Source: Pandoraea norimbergensis
GTDB taxonomy: Bacteria > Pseudomonadota > Gammaproteobacteria > Burkholderiales > Burkholderiaceae
Direction of reading: 5' to 3'
Assembly (NCBI RefSeq): GCF_001465545.3
Contig: NZ_CP013480.3
Location: forward strand, 4,216,001 to 4,280,000
Length of the DNA stretch: 64,000 nucleotides
Within the stretch, counting starts at the first letter, position 1; every line of letters starts with the position of its first letter. The translations under genes were made by a program, and so were the position numbers. This document shows, piece by piece, positions 37,337-46,829 of the stretch. The notes beneath the pieces are model-generated. The model had not been told where the DNA came from, searched no databases, and worked only from the letters and a program-made list of their open reading frames with translations.

Positions 37337-38314
37337 GTGAATCTGCCTGCTGCCCTACAACGTCTTGCGTCGCCACGGCGCGATGCCCGTGGCAGTCACG
37401 GCGCGCCCACTCGCACGAACGCCGGCCTGATCTTCGCCATCGTCATCGTCATGTGGGGCGTGAACTGGCCGGTCAGCAAAGCGTTGCTCGCACATGTCTC
37501 TCCTTGGTGGAGCACAGCGTTTCGCTCGACCGTCGGCATGCTCACGCTCTTCATCATCTGCGCGGTTACCCGGCGGCTGGTCTGGCCCAAACGTGGCGAC
37601 CTGCCCGTGATCCTGAGCGTCGGTCTGCTGCACATGACCGTCTTCTCGCTGCTGGTTGCCATCAGCCTGCAATACGTAAGCGCCGGCCGCTCGGCAGTGC
37701 TCGCCTACACCACACCGCTGTGGGTCATGCCTGCGGCACGCCTTTGGCTGGGTGAAGCGCTGACGCCGCGCCGACTGGTCGGCATCGCCTTCGGCCTGCT
37801 CGGCATCGCGGTCATGTTCAACCCGCTGGCGTTCGATTGGCACGACCGTAATGCCGTCTTCGGCAACGCGCTCGTGCTCGCCTCGGCGCTTGTGTGGGCC
37901 ATCGCCATCGTCCACATGCGCGCGCATCGCTGGGTCAACGGTCCGTTCGAACTGAGCCCGTGGCAATTGCTGCTCGCAAGCGTGATTCTGAGCACGCTCG
38001 CCCTCCTCTTCGATGGCGCACCGCGCATCACCGGCGTGGCCGGATTTGCGGGGCTGATGACGTACGGCGGCATCGTCGGTGGCGGCATTGCCTACTGGCT
38101 CGCTGGCGTCGTCACGCGGCAGTTGCCTGCGGGGGTCACGTCACTCGGCCTGCTCGGCGTGCCCGTCGTCGGCACGCTCGCGTCCGCATTCCTCCTGCGC
38201 GAATCGCTCGGACTCGATGTCTGGCTGGCCCTCGCGCTCATCGTGGGCGGCATTGCACTGGGCACGGTATCGAAGCCCGCTGCGACGCCATGCCGCACCG
38301 ACCCCGCCGCCTGA
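37337..38314 (+). CDS. DMT-superfamily (EamA) transporter
   Basis: This 325-residue inner-membrane protein has about ten helices arranged as two EamA repeats (IVIVMWGVNWPVSKALL at the first, VWAIAIVHMRAH at the second). The start is a GTG preceded by GGAG at nine bases. Such proteins export amino acids or metabolites; the substrate is not readable. Confidence 0.85.
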   Translation: MNLPAALQRLASPRRDARGSHGAPTRTNAGLIFAIVIVMWGVNWPVSKALLAHVSPWWSTAFRSTVGMLTLFIICAVTRRLVWPKRGDLPVILSVGLLHMTVFSLLVAISLQYVSAGRSAVLAYTTPLWVMPAARLWLGEALTPRRLVGIAFGLLGIAVMFNPLAFDWHDRNAVFGNALVLASALVWAIAIVHMRAHRWVNGPFELSPWQLLLASVILSTLALLFDGAPRITGVAGFAGLMTYGGIVGGGIAYWLAGVVTRQLPAGVTSLGLLGVPVVGTLASAFLLRESLGLDVWLALALIVGGIALGTVSKPAATPCRTDPAA

Positions 38315-38395
38315 TCTCCCCGCGCTTGACCCATCGCAAACGCCGTTCGCCCGAGGCATGACAGACTGCCCTCACGCATGACGAATGGAACTGAC

Positions 38396-39589
38396 ATGAA
38401 CGAGCAATGGCTGACGCTGGCCGGCCGCCGGCTGGTGCCGGTGGTACAGGGCGGCATGGGAATCGGCATCTCCGCGCACCGGTTGGCGGGTACTGTCGCG
38501 CGCAATAACGGCATGGGCACGATTGCGAGCATCGACCTGCGGCACCACCACCCTGACCTGCTGGCTCAGGTCGAAGGTACACGCGACAAGGCGGCCATCG
38601 AAGCGGTCAACCTGATCGCACTCGACCGCGAAGTCCGGGCTGCGAAGACACTCGCCGAGGGCCACGGACTGGTCGCCGTGAACGTCATGAAAGCCGTGAG
38701 TGCCCACGCGTCGCTCGTGCGTCAGGCGTGCGAGAGCGGCGCTGACGCCATCGTCATGGGCGCCGGTCTGCCGCTCGACCTGCCGGAACTCACGGCCGCG
38801 CACCCGAACGTTGCGCTCATCCCGATTCTGTCGGATTCACGTGGCGTGAGTCTAGTGCTGCGCAAGTGGATGAAGAAAGGCCGCCTGCCCGACGCCATCG
38901 TCATCGAACATCCCGGGCACGCGGGCGGCCACCTTGGCGCATCGCGCATCGAAGACCTTGGCGACGGGCGTTTCTCGTTCGACCGTGTGCTGACCGAATG
39001 CCGCGAGATCTACGCATCGCTTGGCATCGAGTGGGCGCGTGTACCGCTGATCGTCGCAGGCGGCATTCATCGGCACGAACAGGTGAAGCATTGGCTGGGT
39101 CAAGGCGCGGCGGGCGTGCAATTGGGAACGGCATTTGCCGTGACCGAAGAATCGGATGCCCATCCGGCCTTCAAGGAAGTGCTGGCCACCGCCCGCCCCG
39201 AAGACATTGCGGAGTTCACCAGCGTGGCGGGCCTACCGGCGCGCGCGGTCCTCACGCCGTGGCTCAAGCGCTATCTCTCGCGTGAGACGGCATTACAAGC
39301 GAAGGCGAAGGTGCGGCAGTGTCTGGAAGGCTTCGACTGTCTTCAGGCGTGTGGTCTGCGCGACGGCGTGGCCCGTATCGGTCAGTTCTGCATCGATCTG
39401 AAGCTGGCGCAGGCCGTGCGCGGCGATGTGGCGCGCGGGCTGTTCTTCCGGGGACGCGATCCGCTGCCGTTTGGCGAGCGCATCCGGCCCGTGGCGGACC
39501 TGATGCGCTACTTGCTGACCGGCGAGTCGCCCGCGGAAGGGGTCGATGCCGCCGACGCGGCTGATGTCGCGCCGGTCGCCGCCGCCTGA
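38396..39589 (+). CDS. Nitronate monooxygenase / 2-nitropropane dioxygenase-like flavoprotein
   Basis: This FMN-dependent TIM-barrel oxidoreductase has about 397 residues. Motifs include VVQGGMGIGIS at the N-terminus, the His-containing EHPGHAGGHLG and GGIHRHEQVKHWLGQGAAGVQLGTAF for phosphate binding. ATG 38396 follows GGAA; ATG 38378, six codons earlier, is possible. Relatives detoxify nitronates, but some family members act as enoyl reductases. Its 3' end overlaps the convergent gene by 82 bases. Confidence 0.82.
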   Translation: MNEQWLTLAGRRLVPVVQGGMGIGISAHRLAGTVARNNGMGTIASIDLRHHHPDLLAQVEGTRDKAAIEAVNLIALDREVRAAKTLAEGHGLVAVNVMKAVSAHASLVRQACESGADAIVMGAGLPLDLPELTAAHPNVALIPILSDSRGVSLVLRKWMKKGRLPDAIVIEHPGHAGGHLGASRIEDLGDGRFSFDRVLTECREIYASLGIEWARVPLIVAGGIHRHEQVKHWLGQGAAGVQLGTAFAVTEESDAHPAFKEVLATARPEDIAEFTSVAGLPARAVLTPWLKRYLSRETALQAKAKVRQCLEGFDCLQACGLRDGVARIGQFCIDLKLAQAVRGDVARGLFFRGRDPLPFGERIRPVADLMRYLLTGESPAEGVDAADAADVAPVAAA

Positions 39590-40200
39590 TCGTTGTTGGC
39601 TGTGTTGCCGCCGCTGCCGCTAGTGCTGCTGGCGCCGGCAGCGCCTGACGTCCCGCTATTGCGCGCCGCCATCCGCTTGTCGAAGAAGGCGGCCAGTGCG
39701 GGATCGTTCACGGTCAGGTCGAACTGCCGGTCATCGACCGCGTTGAAATAGTTGTCACAGAGATCGGCTTTGGCGCTCTCGGTCGTCTGATCGTCGATGC
39801 TTCGCGCGTAGACGGTGAACTGCCGCTCGACCAGCATCGGCAATTGCGTGCGCAGCAACTCGTCAAAACTCTGCCGCGCCTGCGGGTCGGTGTAGGTTGC
39901 CTGCAACTCGGCGCGCACGCGGCGGCCTTCGAGCAGGTATTCGCGATGACGCGACTCCCAGGCGCGTAGTGCTGCATTGCCGTGCGCGCGCGTTGCCTCG
40001 CCATACAGGCCGCATTTCTGCACCAGTTGACCGAGCACCTGCCCCACGCCCTCGGGAGAGGCAATGGCGGCCCCCATGAGTTCGGCGTCGTTCTTGTACT
40101 TCGGCGGCTGCGCCCACACCGTGGATGCCTGTGCGAACACCGCTGCACCGACGAGCACGCTTGCGCATGCCCGTCGCCATGACTTGCGTTGTCGAGTCAT
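39508..40200 (-). CDS. Exported protein of unknown function
   Basis: This 230-residue protein has a signal peptide (MTRQRKSWRRACASVLVGAA, ending near VWAQ), an alpha-helical central part with two cysteines (QKCGLYGE, ADLCDNYFN) and a low-complexity Ser/Gly/Ala tail. That tail overlaps the end of the convergent flavoprotein gene. The family is not recognised. The start at 40200 is chosen for the signal peptide. Confidence 0.65.
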   Translation of the reverse strand: MTRQRKSWRRACASVLVGAAVFAQASTVWAQPPKYKNDAELMGAAIASPEGVGQVLGQLVQKCGLYGEATRAHGNAALRAWESRHREYLLEGRRVRAELQATYTDPQARQSFDELLRTQLPMLVERQFTVYARSIDDQTTESAKADLCDNYFNAVDDRQFDLTVNDPALAAFFDKRMAARNSGTSGAAGASSTSGSGGNTANNDQAAATGATSAASAASTPSAGDSPVSK

Positions 40201-40321
40201 TACCGGGTCATCAGGACGGCGTGCTTGGGTGGCCACGCTCTGGGTGATATCGCTTCGGCCGCGATTGAATAACGGCATCTTAGCCGAAGTCGCCGGGCGC
40301 GTCCGGGACGCCTCGCCAAGC

Positions 40322-41287
40322 CTACGCCGCACAGGCCTCCGGGCCGAGACGCGCCACCATATACCCGACGAAGTCTTCCAGTTTTGCCGACACGTAGCGC
40401 CCGGCCAGATGCACCAGATGCATCGGCTCGCTCACCGTCGCTTCGGCTTCCAGCACGCGAACCAGACGCCCTGCCGCCACTTCAGGGGCCAGCAGATACT
40501 CCGGCAACAACGCGATCCCCATGCCACATACCGCCGCTTGCAACTGCGCAAACGGGTTGTCGGCAATCAACCGGACATCGTGCTGCAAAGGCTGCAACGC
40601 CGACGTGCCAGTGGCAGCACGCGGCCCCTCCGCACGGAGCCATTGCCCATGCGCATCGTCATAGCGAAAGCCCAGACAATCATGCCCGGCCAGATCGGCC
40701 GGTTGGCGAGGCACACCGCGCCGCGCCAGATAGGCGGGCGACGCACAGGCCACTCGCGTCACGCCGCGCAGGGTGTGCGCGACGAGTCCCGGCTCCGGTA
40801 ATCCACCGGCCTGAAATGCGGCGTGAATGCCCTCTTCTTCCAGATCGACGGCGCGGTCCTTGAGATCGAGATCGAGCGCCACATCCGGGTGCGTGCGCAA
40901 ATACTCGGCAAACAGCGGCATGAGCAGGTGCGCGCCGACGGTCGTTGGCGCACTGACCCGAAGCTGCCCAAGCGGGCGACGGGCCGCCTGCATCGCCGAC
41001 GAAGCCGACGTTACCGATGACATCGACGAAACACCCGCCACCCCGGCGTCCGCGTTCTCCACGCGCGCCAGCACCTCGGCGCACTCGGCGAAATAACGCG
41101 CGCCCAACGCTGTCGGCACCTGCCGCCGGCCGCTGCGATGCAGCAGTGGTTGCCCGAGCCGCGCCTCCAGCGCCTGCACATGACGCGATGCGGTCACTGC
41201 CGACATCGCGCAGGCGGCGGCACCGGCGCTGAGACTCCCGGCACGCACCACCTGAACGAACACCTCCATGCATTTGAGGCGGTCCAT
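40322..41287 (-). CDS. LysR-family transcriptional regulator
   Basis: This 321-residue regulator has an N-terminal winged helix (LKCMEVFVQVVRAGSLSAGA, then RHVQALEARLGQPLLHRSGR) and a C-terminal effector domain. The ATG at 41287 lies two bases after the cyoD stop, on the same strand, so it appears to be the fifth gene of the cyo operon, where cyoE stands in many other bacteria. An insertion of Ser/Val/Ala residues (about 88-105) follows the helix linker. Confidence 0.88.
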   Translation of the reverse strand: MDRLKCMEVFVQVVRAGSLSAGAAACAMSAVTASRHVQALEARLGQPLLHRSGRRQVPTALGARYFAECAEVLARVENADAGVAGVSSMSSVTSASSAMQAARRPLGQLRVSAPTTVGAHLLMPLFAEYLRTHPDVALDLDLKDRAVDLEEEGIHAAFQAGGLPEPGLVAHTLRGVTRVACASPAYLARRGVPRQPADLAGHDCLGFRYDDAHGQWLRAEGPRAATGTSALQPLQHDVRLIADNPFAQLQAAVCGMGIALLPEYLLAPEVAAGRLVRVLEAEATVSEPMHLVHLAGRYVSAKLEDFVGYMVARLGPEACAA

Positions 41288-41289
41288 GT

Positions 41290-41670
41290 TCAATCGCGCA
41301 GCTTGGCCCGTTCGATCGACATGTGGGTCGGCATCATGTTGGTGTTCGCGTTATGCATCACCCACAGCGAGCCCGCCACGATGATGGCAATCAGCCCGGC
41401 CGTGCACAGGAAGATAGCCGAGTTCTGCCGCTGATCGCGCTTCGCACCGATGTGCAGGAAGTACACCAGTTGCACGATCAACTGCGCGACGCAGAGCACG
41501 ACGATGGTGGCGAGCCCCATACCGCGCGGCACCACGCCGAGCATGACCGCGCCGAACGACGCGAAGGTCAGCACCAGCGACAGGAAGAAGCCGATCACAT
41601 AGTCGCGCAGGCCGCCGTGCGAGGCGCTCGCCGCGTGGGTTTGTGAAGTGGGTGAATGAGCGCTCGTCAT
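41290..41670 (-). CDS. cyoD: Cytochrome bo3 ubiquinol oxidase subunit IV
   Basis: This 126-residue protein has three predicted helices, with [17 protein letters not shown] and [16 protein letters not shown] typical of CyoD. It assists assembly of the CuB site. Its start overlaps the cyoC stop by four bases. Confidence 0.92.
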   Translation of the reverse strand: MTSAHSPTSQTHAASASHGGLRDYVIGFFLSLVLTFASFGAVMLGVVPRGMGLATIVVLCVAQLIVQLVYFLHIGAKRDQRQNSAIFLCTAGLIAIIVAGSLWVMHNANTNMMPTHMSIERAKLRD

Positions 41671-42308
41671 ACGAACTCCCGCAGATAGACGAAGGTAAAC
41701 ACGCAGATCCAGACCAGATCCAAAAAGTGCCAGAACAAGCTCAGGCATTGCAGGCGGCGGCGTACCACATCGTCGAAACCGAAGCGGCGAATCTGGTCGA
41801 TCATCACCACGAGCCACAGCAAGCCGCACGTCACGTGCAGTCCGTGCGTGCCCACGAGCGTGAAGAAGGCCGACAGGAACGCACTGCGCCCCGGCCCGGC
41901 ACCTTCGTGAATCAGTGCCGAGAACTCATACACTTCCATCGCGACGAAGGCGGCGCCCAGCGCGAAGGTCAGCCACAGCCAGCGCTTCACGTTGGCTTCG
42001 TTGCCCGGGCGAATCGACAGCGATGCCAGCCCGAACGTGAAGCTCGAGAGCAACAGCAGCATCGTTTCGCCAAGCACGAACGGCAGCTCGAACAACTCGC
42101 GCCCGACCGGGCCGCCTGCCGTGTTCTGCGCGAGCACACCGAAGGTGGCAAACAGCACGCAGAAGATGAGGCAGTCGCTCATCAGGTAGATCCAGAAGCC
42201 GAGCGTGGTGTTCACGCCCGCATCGTGGTGCCCGTGCGCGGTGTCGTGGAGATGGGCCCCGGCGTGCGCGCCGTGCCCGTGTGTGGGGTTGAGGGTTGCG
42301 CCGGACAT
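41667..42308 (-). CDS. cyoC: Cytochrome bo3 ubiquinol oxidase subunit III
   Basis: This 213-residue inner-membrane protein has five predicted helices. [20 protein letters not shown] and [19 protein letters not shown] are family features. A His-rich N-terminus ([13 protein letters not shown]) precedes the first helix. It overlaps cyoB by one base. Confidence 0.94.
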   Translation of the reverse strand: MSGATLNPTHGHGAHAGAHLHDTAHGHHDAGVNTTLGFWIYLMSDCLIFCVLFATFGVLAQNTAGGPVGRELFELPFVLGETMLLLLSSFTFGLASLSIRPGNEANVKRWLWLTFALGAAFVAMEVYEFSALIHEGAGPGRSAFLSAFFTLVGTHGLHVTCGLLWLVVMIDQIRRFGFDDVVRRRLQCLSLFWHFLDLVWICVFTFVYLREFV

Positions 42309-44314
42309 CAGGCTGCCTTTGGAATGGATTGAGACTGGGGCTGCGCGGCGCGCAGATCGTCATAGCGGGCTCGCTCGATGCGTGCGACTTCCGCCGCCGG
42401 GACGTAGTAATCGACGTCGCGGTCGTAGGTACGCCACAGGAACGTGGCAATTGTCGCCACCAGACTGGCGCCGGCCAGCCACCAGATATGCCAGATCAGG
42501 GCAAAGCACATCACCGCACTGAACACCGAGACCACGAAGCCCGCGCCGGTATTACGCGGCATGTGGATGTCTTCGTAGTGCTTCGGCTCACGCCAGGCGA
42601 GGCCGCGCACCTTGTCGTCCCAATGCTGTTCGAGCGAATCGATGTTTGGCACGTGTGCGAAGTTGTAGAACGGTGCGGGCGATGACGTCGCCCACTCCAG
42701 ACTGCGCGCGTCCCAAGGGTCGCCCGTCAGGTCGCGATTGTCCTTGCGGTCGCGAACGCTCACCACCAACTGCACGATGAACGCCAGAATGCCCATCCCG
42801 ATCACGGCGGCGCCTACGGCGGCCACGATCAGATACGGCTGCCAATCGGCCTGCACGTAGTGGTTCATGCGGCGCGTCATGCCCTTGAAGCCGAGCACAT
42901 ACAGCGGCATGAAGGCCAGATAGAAGCCCACCAGCCAGCAGAAGAACGAGATCTTGCCCCAGCGCTCGTTGAGCGTGAAACCGAACACCTTCGGGAACCA
43001 GAACGTAATCCCGGCCAGACAACCGAACACCACGCCGCCGATGATCACGTTGTGGAAGTGCGCCACGAGGAACAGCGAGTTGTGCAGCACAAAGTCCGCG
43101 CCCGGCACGGCGAGCAGCACGCCGGTCATGCCGCCGATCGCAAACGTCACCATGAAGCCGATGGTCCAGAGCGTGGACGAGTGGTAGCGAATGCGGCCCT
43201 GATACATCGTGAAGAGCCAGTTGAACAGTTTCACGCCGGTCGGTATCGAGATGATCGTCGTCATGATGCCGAAGAAGGCATTCACGTTCGCGCCCGAGCC
43301 CATCGTGAAGAAGTGGTGCAGCCACACGAAGAACGACAGAATGCCGATCGACGACGTCGCGTAGACCATCGACTTGTAGCCGAACAGCGGCTTGCGCGAG
43401 AACGTGGCGATGATCTCCGAGAACGCCCCGAACGCCGGCAGAATCAGGATGTACACCTCCGGGTGCCCCCAGATCCAGATCAGGTTCACGTACATCATGG
43501 CGTTGCCGCCCAACTCGTTCGTGAAGAAGTGCATGCCCAGATAGCGGTCGGCGGTGAGCAGCGCGAGCGTGGCGGTCAGCACCGGGAACACGGCAACGAT
43601 CAGGATGTTGGTGATGAGCGCGGTCCACGTGAACACGGGCATCTTCATCAGGTTCATGCCGGGCGCACGCATGCGCAGAATCGTCACGATGAAGTTGATG
43701 CCGGTGAGCGTGGTGCCAAGCCCCGATATCTGTAGCGACCAGATGTAGTAATCCACCCCGACGGTTGGGCTATAACCCAGTTCCGACAATGGCGGATAGG
43801 CCACCCAGCCCGTGGCCGCGAAGTCGCCCACGAACATCGACATCATGACCAGCACGGCGCCCATGGCGGCGAGCCAGAACGAGAGCGAGTTCACGAACGG
43901 GAACGCCACGTCGCGCGCGCCGATTTGCAGCGGCACGATCACGTTCATCAGGCCCAGCACCAGCGGCGTGGCCACGAAGAAGATCATGATCACACCGTGT
44001 GCGGTGAAGATCTGGTCGTAGTGGTGCGGCGGCAGATAGCCCGCTTCGCCACCGGCCGCAACGGCCTGCTGGGCACGCATCATGATCGCATCGGCAAAGC
44101 CGCGCAGCAGCATGATGAGCGCGAGCACGATATACATCACGCCGATGCGTTTGTGATCGACGGAGGTAATCCACTCCGTCCAGAGGTACTGCCACTTGCG
44201 GTAATACGTAATGGCGCCGAGCAGCGCCGCGCCGCCCAGCAACACCACCACCAGCGTGCCCATGATGATGGGCTCGTGCAGCGGGATGGCGTCGAGATCG
44301 AGTTTTCCGAGCAT
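42308..44314 (-). CDS. cyoB: Cytochrome bo3 ubiquinol oxidase subunit I
   Basis: This 668-residue heme-copper oxidase subunit has about 15 helices and carries heme b, heme o3 and CuB. The CuB ligand and cross-linked Tyr segment is [17 protein letters not shown], with the double His in WLHHFFTMG and the heme ligands in HFHNVIIGG. Three bases separate it from cyoA. Confidence 0.97.
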   Translation of the reverse strand: MLGKLDLDAIPLHEPIIMGTLVVVLLGGAALLGAITYYRKWQYLWTEWITSVDHKRIGVMYIVLALIMLLRGFADAIMMRAQQAVAAGGEAGYLPPHHYDQIFTAHGVIMIFFVATPLVLGLMNVIVPLQIGARDVAFPFVNSLSFWLAAMGAVLVMMSMFVGDFAATGWVAYPPLSELGYSPTVGVDYYIWSLQISGLGTTLTGINFIVTILRMRAPGMNLMKMPVFTWTALITNILIVAVFPVLTATLALLTADRYLGMHFFTNELGGNAMMYVNLIWIWGHPEVYILILPAFGAFSEIIATFSRKPLFGYKSMVYATSSIGILSFFVWLHHFFTMGSGANVNAFFGIMTTIISIPTGVKLFNWLFTMYQGRIRYHSSTLWTIGFMVTFAIGGMTGVLLAVPGADFVLHNSLFLVAHFHNVIIGGVVFGCLAGITFWFPKVFGFTLNERWGKISFFCWLVGFYLAFMPLYVLGFKGMTRRMNHYVQADWQPYLIVAAVGAAVIGMGILAFIVQLVVSVRDRKDNRDLTGDPWDARSLEWATSSPAPFYNFAHVPNIDSLEQHWDDKVRGLAWREPKHYEDIHMPRNTGAGFVVSVFSAVMCFALIWHIWWLAGASLVATIATFLWRTYDRDVDYYVPAAEVARIERARYDDLRAAQPQSQSIPKAA

Positions 44315-44317
44315 GAC

Positions 44318-45370
44318 TTACTCCGTGAGCGAATTCGGCGCGATGGCCGGCGACCTGACGCCTGCCAGTTGCTGCGTCTCTACGCGGCAATTGGCGGCGG
44401 CGATGATGTCGTCGAGTGCGCTGCGCGTACCGTTAGCGGCCACGCTGCCGTCCATCGGCCCCATGTATTTGCCGACGATGGCGTCGAACAGCCCCGGCGT
44501 CACGTTCGCGTAAATCGGCACCGGCACGCCCGTGCCCGGCTGTTCGAGCTTCACGTAGGTAGGCGCGTCGAGCGTGTCGGGCGCGCCTTGCGCTTCGTGC
44601 ACCCATTTCTCGAAGTCCTCGCGCGAGGTCACGTGCGCCTTGAAATGCATGTCGGAGAAGCCTGCGCCGCTGTACGCCGACGACATGCCGGCATAGGTGC
44701 CGGTCTGGTTGGCGATCAGGTGCAGCTTGGTCTGCATGCCCGACATCGCGTAGACCATGCTGCCGAGTTGCGGGATGAAAAAGGCGTTCATCAACGACTC
44801 GGCCGTGAGCTTGAACTCGACGGGCGTGTCCACGGGCAGCACCAGCCGGTTGACGGTGGCGACGTGGTAGTCCGGATAGATGAAGAGCCACTTCCAGTTG
44901 AGCGCGACGACTTCCACGCGCACGGGCGGCTTGTCGGACGCCACCGGCTCGATCGGCCGGTACGGGTCCAGCTTGTGCGTGGTCTCCCAGATCATCACGG
45001 CGAGTGCGACGACGATGATCACGGGAATCGTCCAGACGACGACTTCGATCTTGGTGGAGTGCGACCACTTGGGCGAATAGGTCGCGGCCGTGTTCGATTC
45101 GCGGTAACGCCAGAAGAACACTAGCGTGAGCACGATCACGGGCACCACGACGAGCAGCATGACGCCGAGCGCGATCAGGATCAGATGCTTCTCCTGTTCG
45201 CCGACACTGCCCTTCGGGTCGAGCAATTCGAGCGTGCAACCGCTCATGGGCACCGTCGCGAGCAGCGCGCCGGCCCGGGCGCACCACCGGGCGAACCCCG
45301 TTTGCCAGCGCGTGCCGCTTATTGTGTCCGCCCTCTCGCGCGAGATGGGCCAGACGTTATGCATGGGCAT
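44318..45370 (-). CDS. cyoA: Cytochrome bo3 ubiquinol oxidase subunit II
   Basis: This 350-residue lipoprotein subunit has a lipobox near MSGC, two helices and a periplasmic cupredoxin-like domain. The CuA ligands of cytochrome c oxidases are absent, as expected for a quinol oxidase (FFIPQLGSMVYAMSGMQTKL). GAGG precedes the start at 45370. It is the first gene of cyoABCD-lysR. Confidence 0.95.
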   Translation of the reverse strand: MPMHNVWPISRERADTISGTRWQTGFARWCARAGALLATVPMSGCTLELLDPKGSVGEQEKHLILIALGVMLLVVVPVIVLTLVFFWRYRESNTAATYSPKWSHSTKIEVVVWTIPVIIVVALAVMIWETTHKLDPYRPIEPVASDKPPVRVEVVALNWKWLFIYPDYHVATVNRLVLPVDTPVEFKLTAESLMNAFFIPQLGSMVYAMSGMQTKLHLIANQTGTYAGMSSAYSGAGFSDMHFKAHVTSREDFEKWVHEAQGAPDTLDAPTYVKLEQPGTGVPVPIYANVTPGLFDAIVGKYMGPMDGSVAANGTRSALDDIIAAANCRVETQQLAGVRSPAIAPNSLTE

Positions 45371-45381
45371 TTCGAACCTCT

Positions 45382-45437
45382 ATGTATGGATACACAATTT
45401 GCGTTTCGAATGCTACTCACACGCATAATCCATACAT
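45382..45437. promoter_or_regulatory. Long inverted repeat in the cyoA promoter region
   Basis: ATGTATGGAT (45382-45391) recurs as its exact reverse complement ATCCATACAT (45428-45437), 36 bases apart. The first arm is itself part of the palindrome TGTATGGATACA (45383-45394). It lies 12-67 bases before the cyoA start and is a probable regulator-binding site. Confidence 0.6.
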
Positions 45438-45516
45438 CGCGACATAATGACGCAGGGAGGAACCTGTTGGCCCGGCACGTGGTGCGCGAGCGCCTCATTA
45501 GCTTGCCTACATGGCG

Positions 45517-46197
45517 TCAGCGCTGTCCGGCGGCCCGGGGCGGGGCACAGCAGTTTTGGGTATCGATCTTGCGCCCCCGGCACGACGGCAATGCAGGAGA
45601 CGACTTGCACATCAGCGCGTTGGCAGGCCACGTGTAGGTGAAATGCCGGTCGAGCATGCATAGCTCGGCAGCGGCCACGTCGTCCGCTTTCATCAGGTCG
45701 ACGCCCGGCTGCGTGACGCTCGCGAAGCCACAAGCGCGCATGGCCTGCTTCACGCCGTCGGTATCGGTATTCGCGCGCTGCCAGAACGTGTAGGGCGGCG
45801 GCAGCGCGGTGCGCGTGCTGTGCTCGGCAGGATCGAAGTCCGGATCGGTGCCGAAGGTTTTACCGCGCGGCACGTTGGCGCAGGCGGGCAGTTCCGGCGA
45901 ATCGGTGCAAAGGATGCGGCGGCCCTGATAGCGGAAGCCGATTTCAAGCATGCACAGTTGTGCCTGCGCGGCGTCGTTGGTGGACATCTCGCGCGGGGTG
46001 AAATTGGCAGGATCAGGAAATCCGCAATCCACCATGGCGCGTCGCACGCCCAACTCGCTCACGCCCGGCTGCGTCCACAGCGTGTATGCCGCAGGGGGCG
46101 GCTGAAACGGCCGCGTGGTGCAAGCGGCAGCGCCAAGACAAAGCAGGACGGCACAAAGTGTTGTGCGGGTGAAGGAGACGGTTGGGAACATTGGCAT
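45517..46197 (-). CDS. Putative lipoprotein with internal duplication
   Basis: This 226-residue protein has a lipoprotein signal ending GAAAC (LCLGAAACTT). The mature part contains two homologous repeats of about 75 residues, each with YT-[LF]-W, a GV-[RK]-x-AM-x-x-CGF motif, an LCML segment, a further Cys and a closing S-P-[EA]-LP-[SA]-C. Four or more cysteines are conserved between repeats, suggesting two disulphide-bonded units. The family is not recognised. Confidence 0.72.
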   Translation of the reverse strand: MPMFPTVSFTRTTLCAVLLCLGAAACTTRPFQPPPAAYTLWTQPGVSELGVRRAMVDCGFPDPANFTPREMSTNDAAQAQLCMLEIGFRYQGRRILCTDSPELPACANVPRGKTFGTDPDFDPAEHSTRTALPPPYTFWQRANTDTDGVKQAMRACGFASVTQPGVDLMKADDVAAAELCMLDRHFTYTWPANALMCKSSPALPSCRGRKIDTQNCCAPPRAAGQR

Positions 46198-46547
46198 AAC
46201 GATTAAAAAAGCGCCATTGAGTCGCGCCGATTATAGCGACGCCTTTTCCGCATCCTTTTGCGATTCCCAATGCCGGGGCGTATGAAACGGGGCACTGTGA
46301 TTTATACGGGCCAGCAATCGCGGCCTTCGTCGGATCCGCGAAAAGCCCCACCGGACAAGGCATTCAGCCCATCACACCTGCCCCCGACGCGTCGGCTTTT
46401 CACCGACTTGTATTAATCACAGTTTCGGCGCGGCAGGCCGATGACGATACTTCATTCAACGGCCAACGCAACACAGCAGCCGCGAAACACCGAAGCCAAA
46501 TCGACCCCTGAACCGCAACTTGAATCGCTGAAAAAAGGAGCCACACC
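46198..46547. other. Intergenic region before the micro-ORF array
   Basis: This 350-base gap contains no long gene. It carries a perfect 12-base palindrome CCGACGCGTCGG (46384-46395) and a 9-base inverted repeat ACTGTGATT (46294-46302) / AATCACAGT (46415-46423), 112 bases apart. It probably holds the promoter of the micro-ORFs. Confidence 0.5.
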
Positions 46548-46634
46548 ATGTTCCCGTTCGCCTACCTCTTCGACACCTACGCCGAACCCGCCACCAACTA
46601 TGTGATCACCGTCGGCCACTTCTTCGGCTACTGA
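46548..46634 (+). CDS. Micro-ORF 1, 28-residue peptide
   Basis: The ATG at 46548 is seven bases after a perfect AAGGAG (46535-46540). The 28-residue product starts MFPFAYLFDTYAEP and ends VGHFFGY. It is hydrophobic and rich in Phe and Tyr, with only two acidic residues besides E13 region and no cysteine. It is the first of three similarly built micro-ORFs on the same strand. No family is recognised; small membrane peptide, signal peptide, toxin or peptide-natural-product precursor are all possible. Confidence 0.6.
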   Translation: MFPFAYLFDTYAEPATNYVITVGHFFGY

Positions 46635-46635
46635 G

Positions 46636-46658
46636 CCGAACCAACCGAACCAACCGAA
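46636..46658 (+). repeat. Short tandem repeat CCGAACCAA
   Basis: Two and a half copies of the 9-base unit CCGAACCAA lie directly after the stop of micro-ORF 1. Confidence 0.7.
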
Positions 46659-46708
46659 ACACCCGCCTCGCCCTTAAATCGCCACACCACTGACTCAGGA
46701 GAAACACC

Positions 46709-46780
46709 ATGGCAGCTATCGCTTACTACATCGGCCGCGACGTCGTCCCCTTCATCGCCAGCCTGCCGATTTTCAACTAA
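46709..46780 (+). CDS. Micro-ORF 2, 23-residue peptide
   Basis: The ATG at 46709 is six bases after AGGAGA (46697-46702). The 23-residue product begins MAAIAYYIGRDVVPF and ends SLPIFN. It is hydrophobic with one Arg-Asp pair in the centre. It lies 74 bases after micro-ORF 1. Confidence 0.6.
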   Translation: MAAIAYYIGRDVVPFIASLPIFN

Positions 46781-46829
46781 AGCGCGCAGCGCACCCACAA
46801 CTTCGCATCTGAACAAGGAGAAACAAAAC

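Noticed and set aside
46440..46605. ATG-started frame overlapping micro-ORF 1 in another frame
   Set aside because: No ribosome site at its start, and it reads through the strong Shine-Dalgarno of micro-ORF 1 with a low-complexity Ser/Thr/Pro end.
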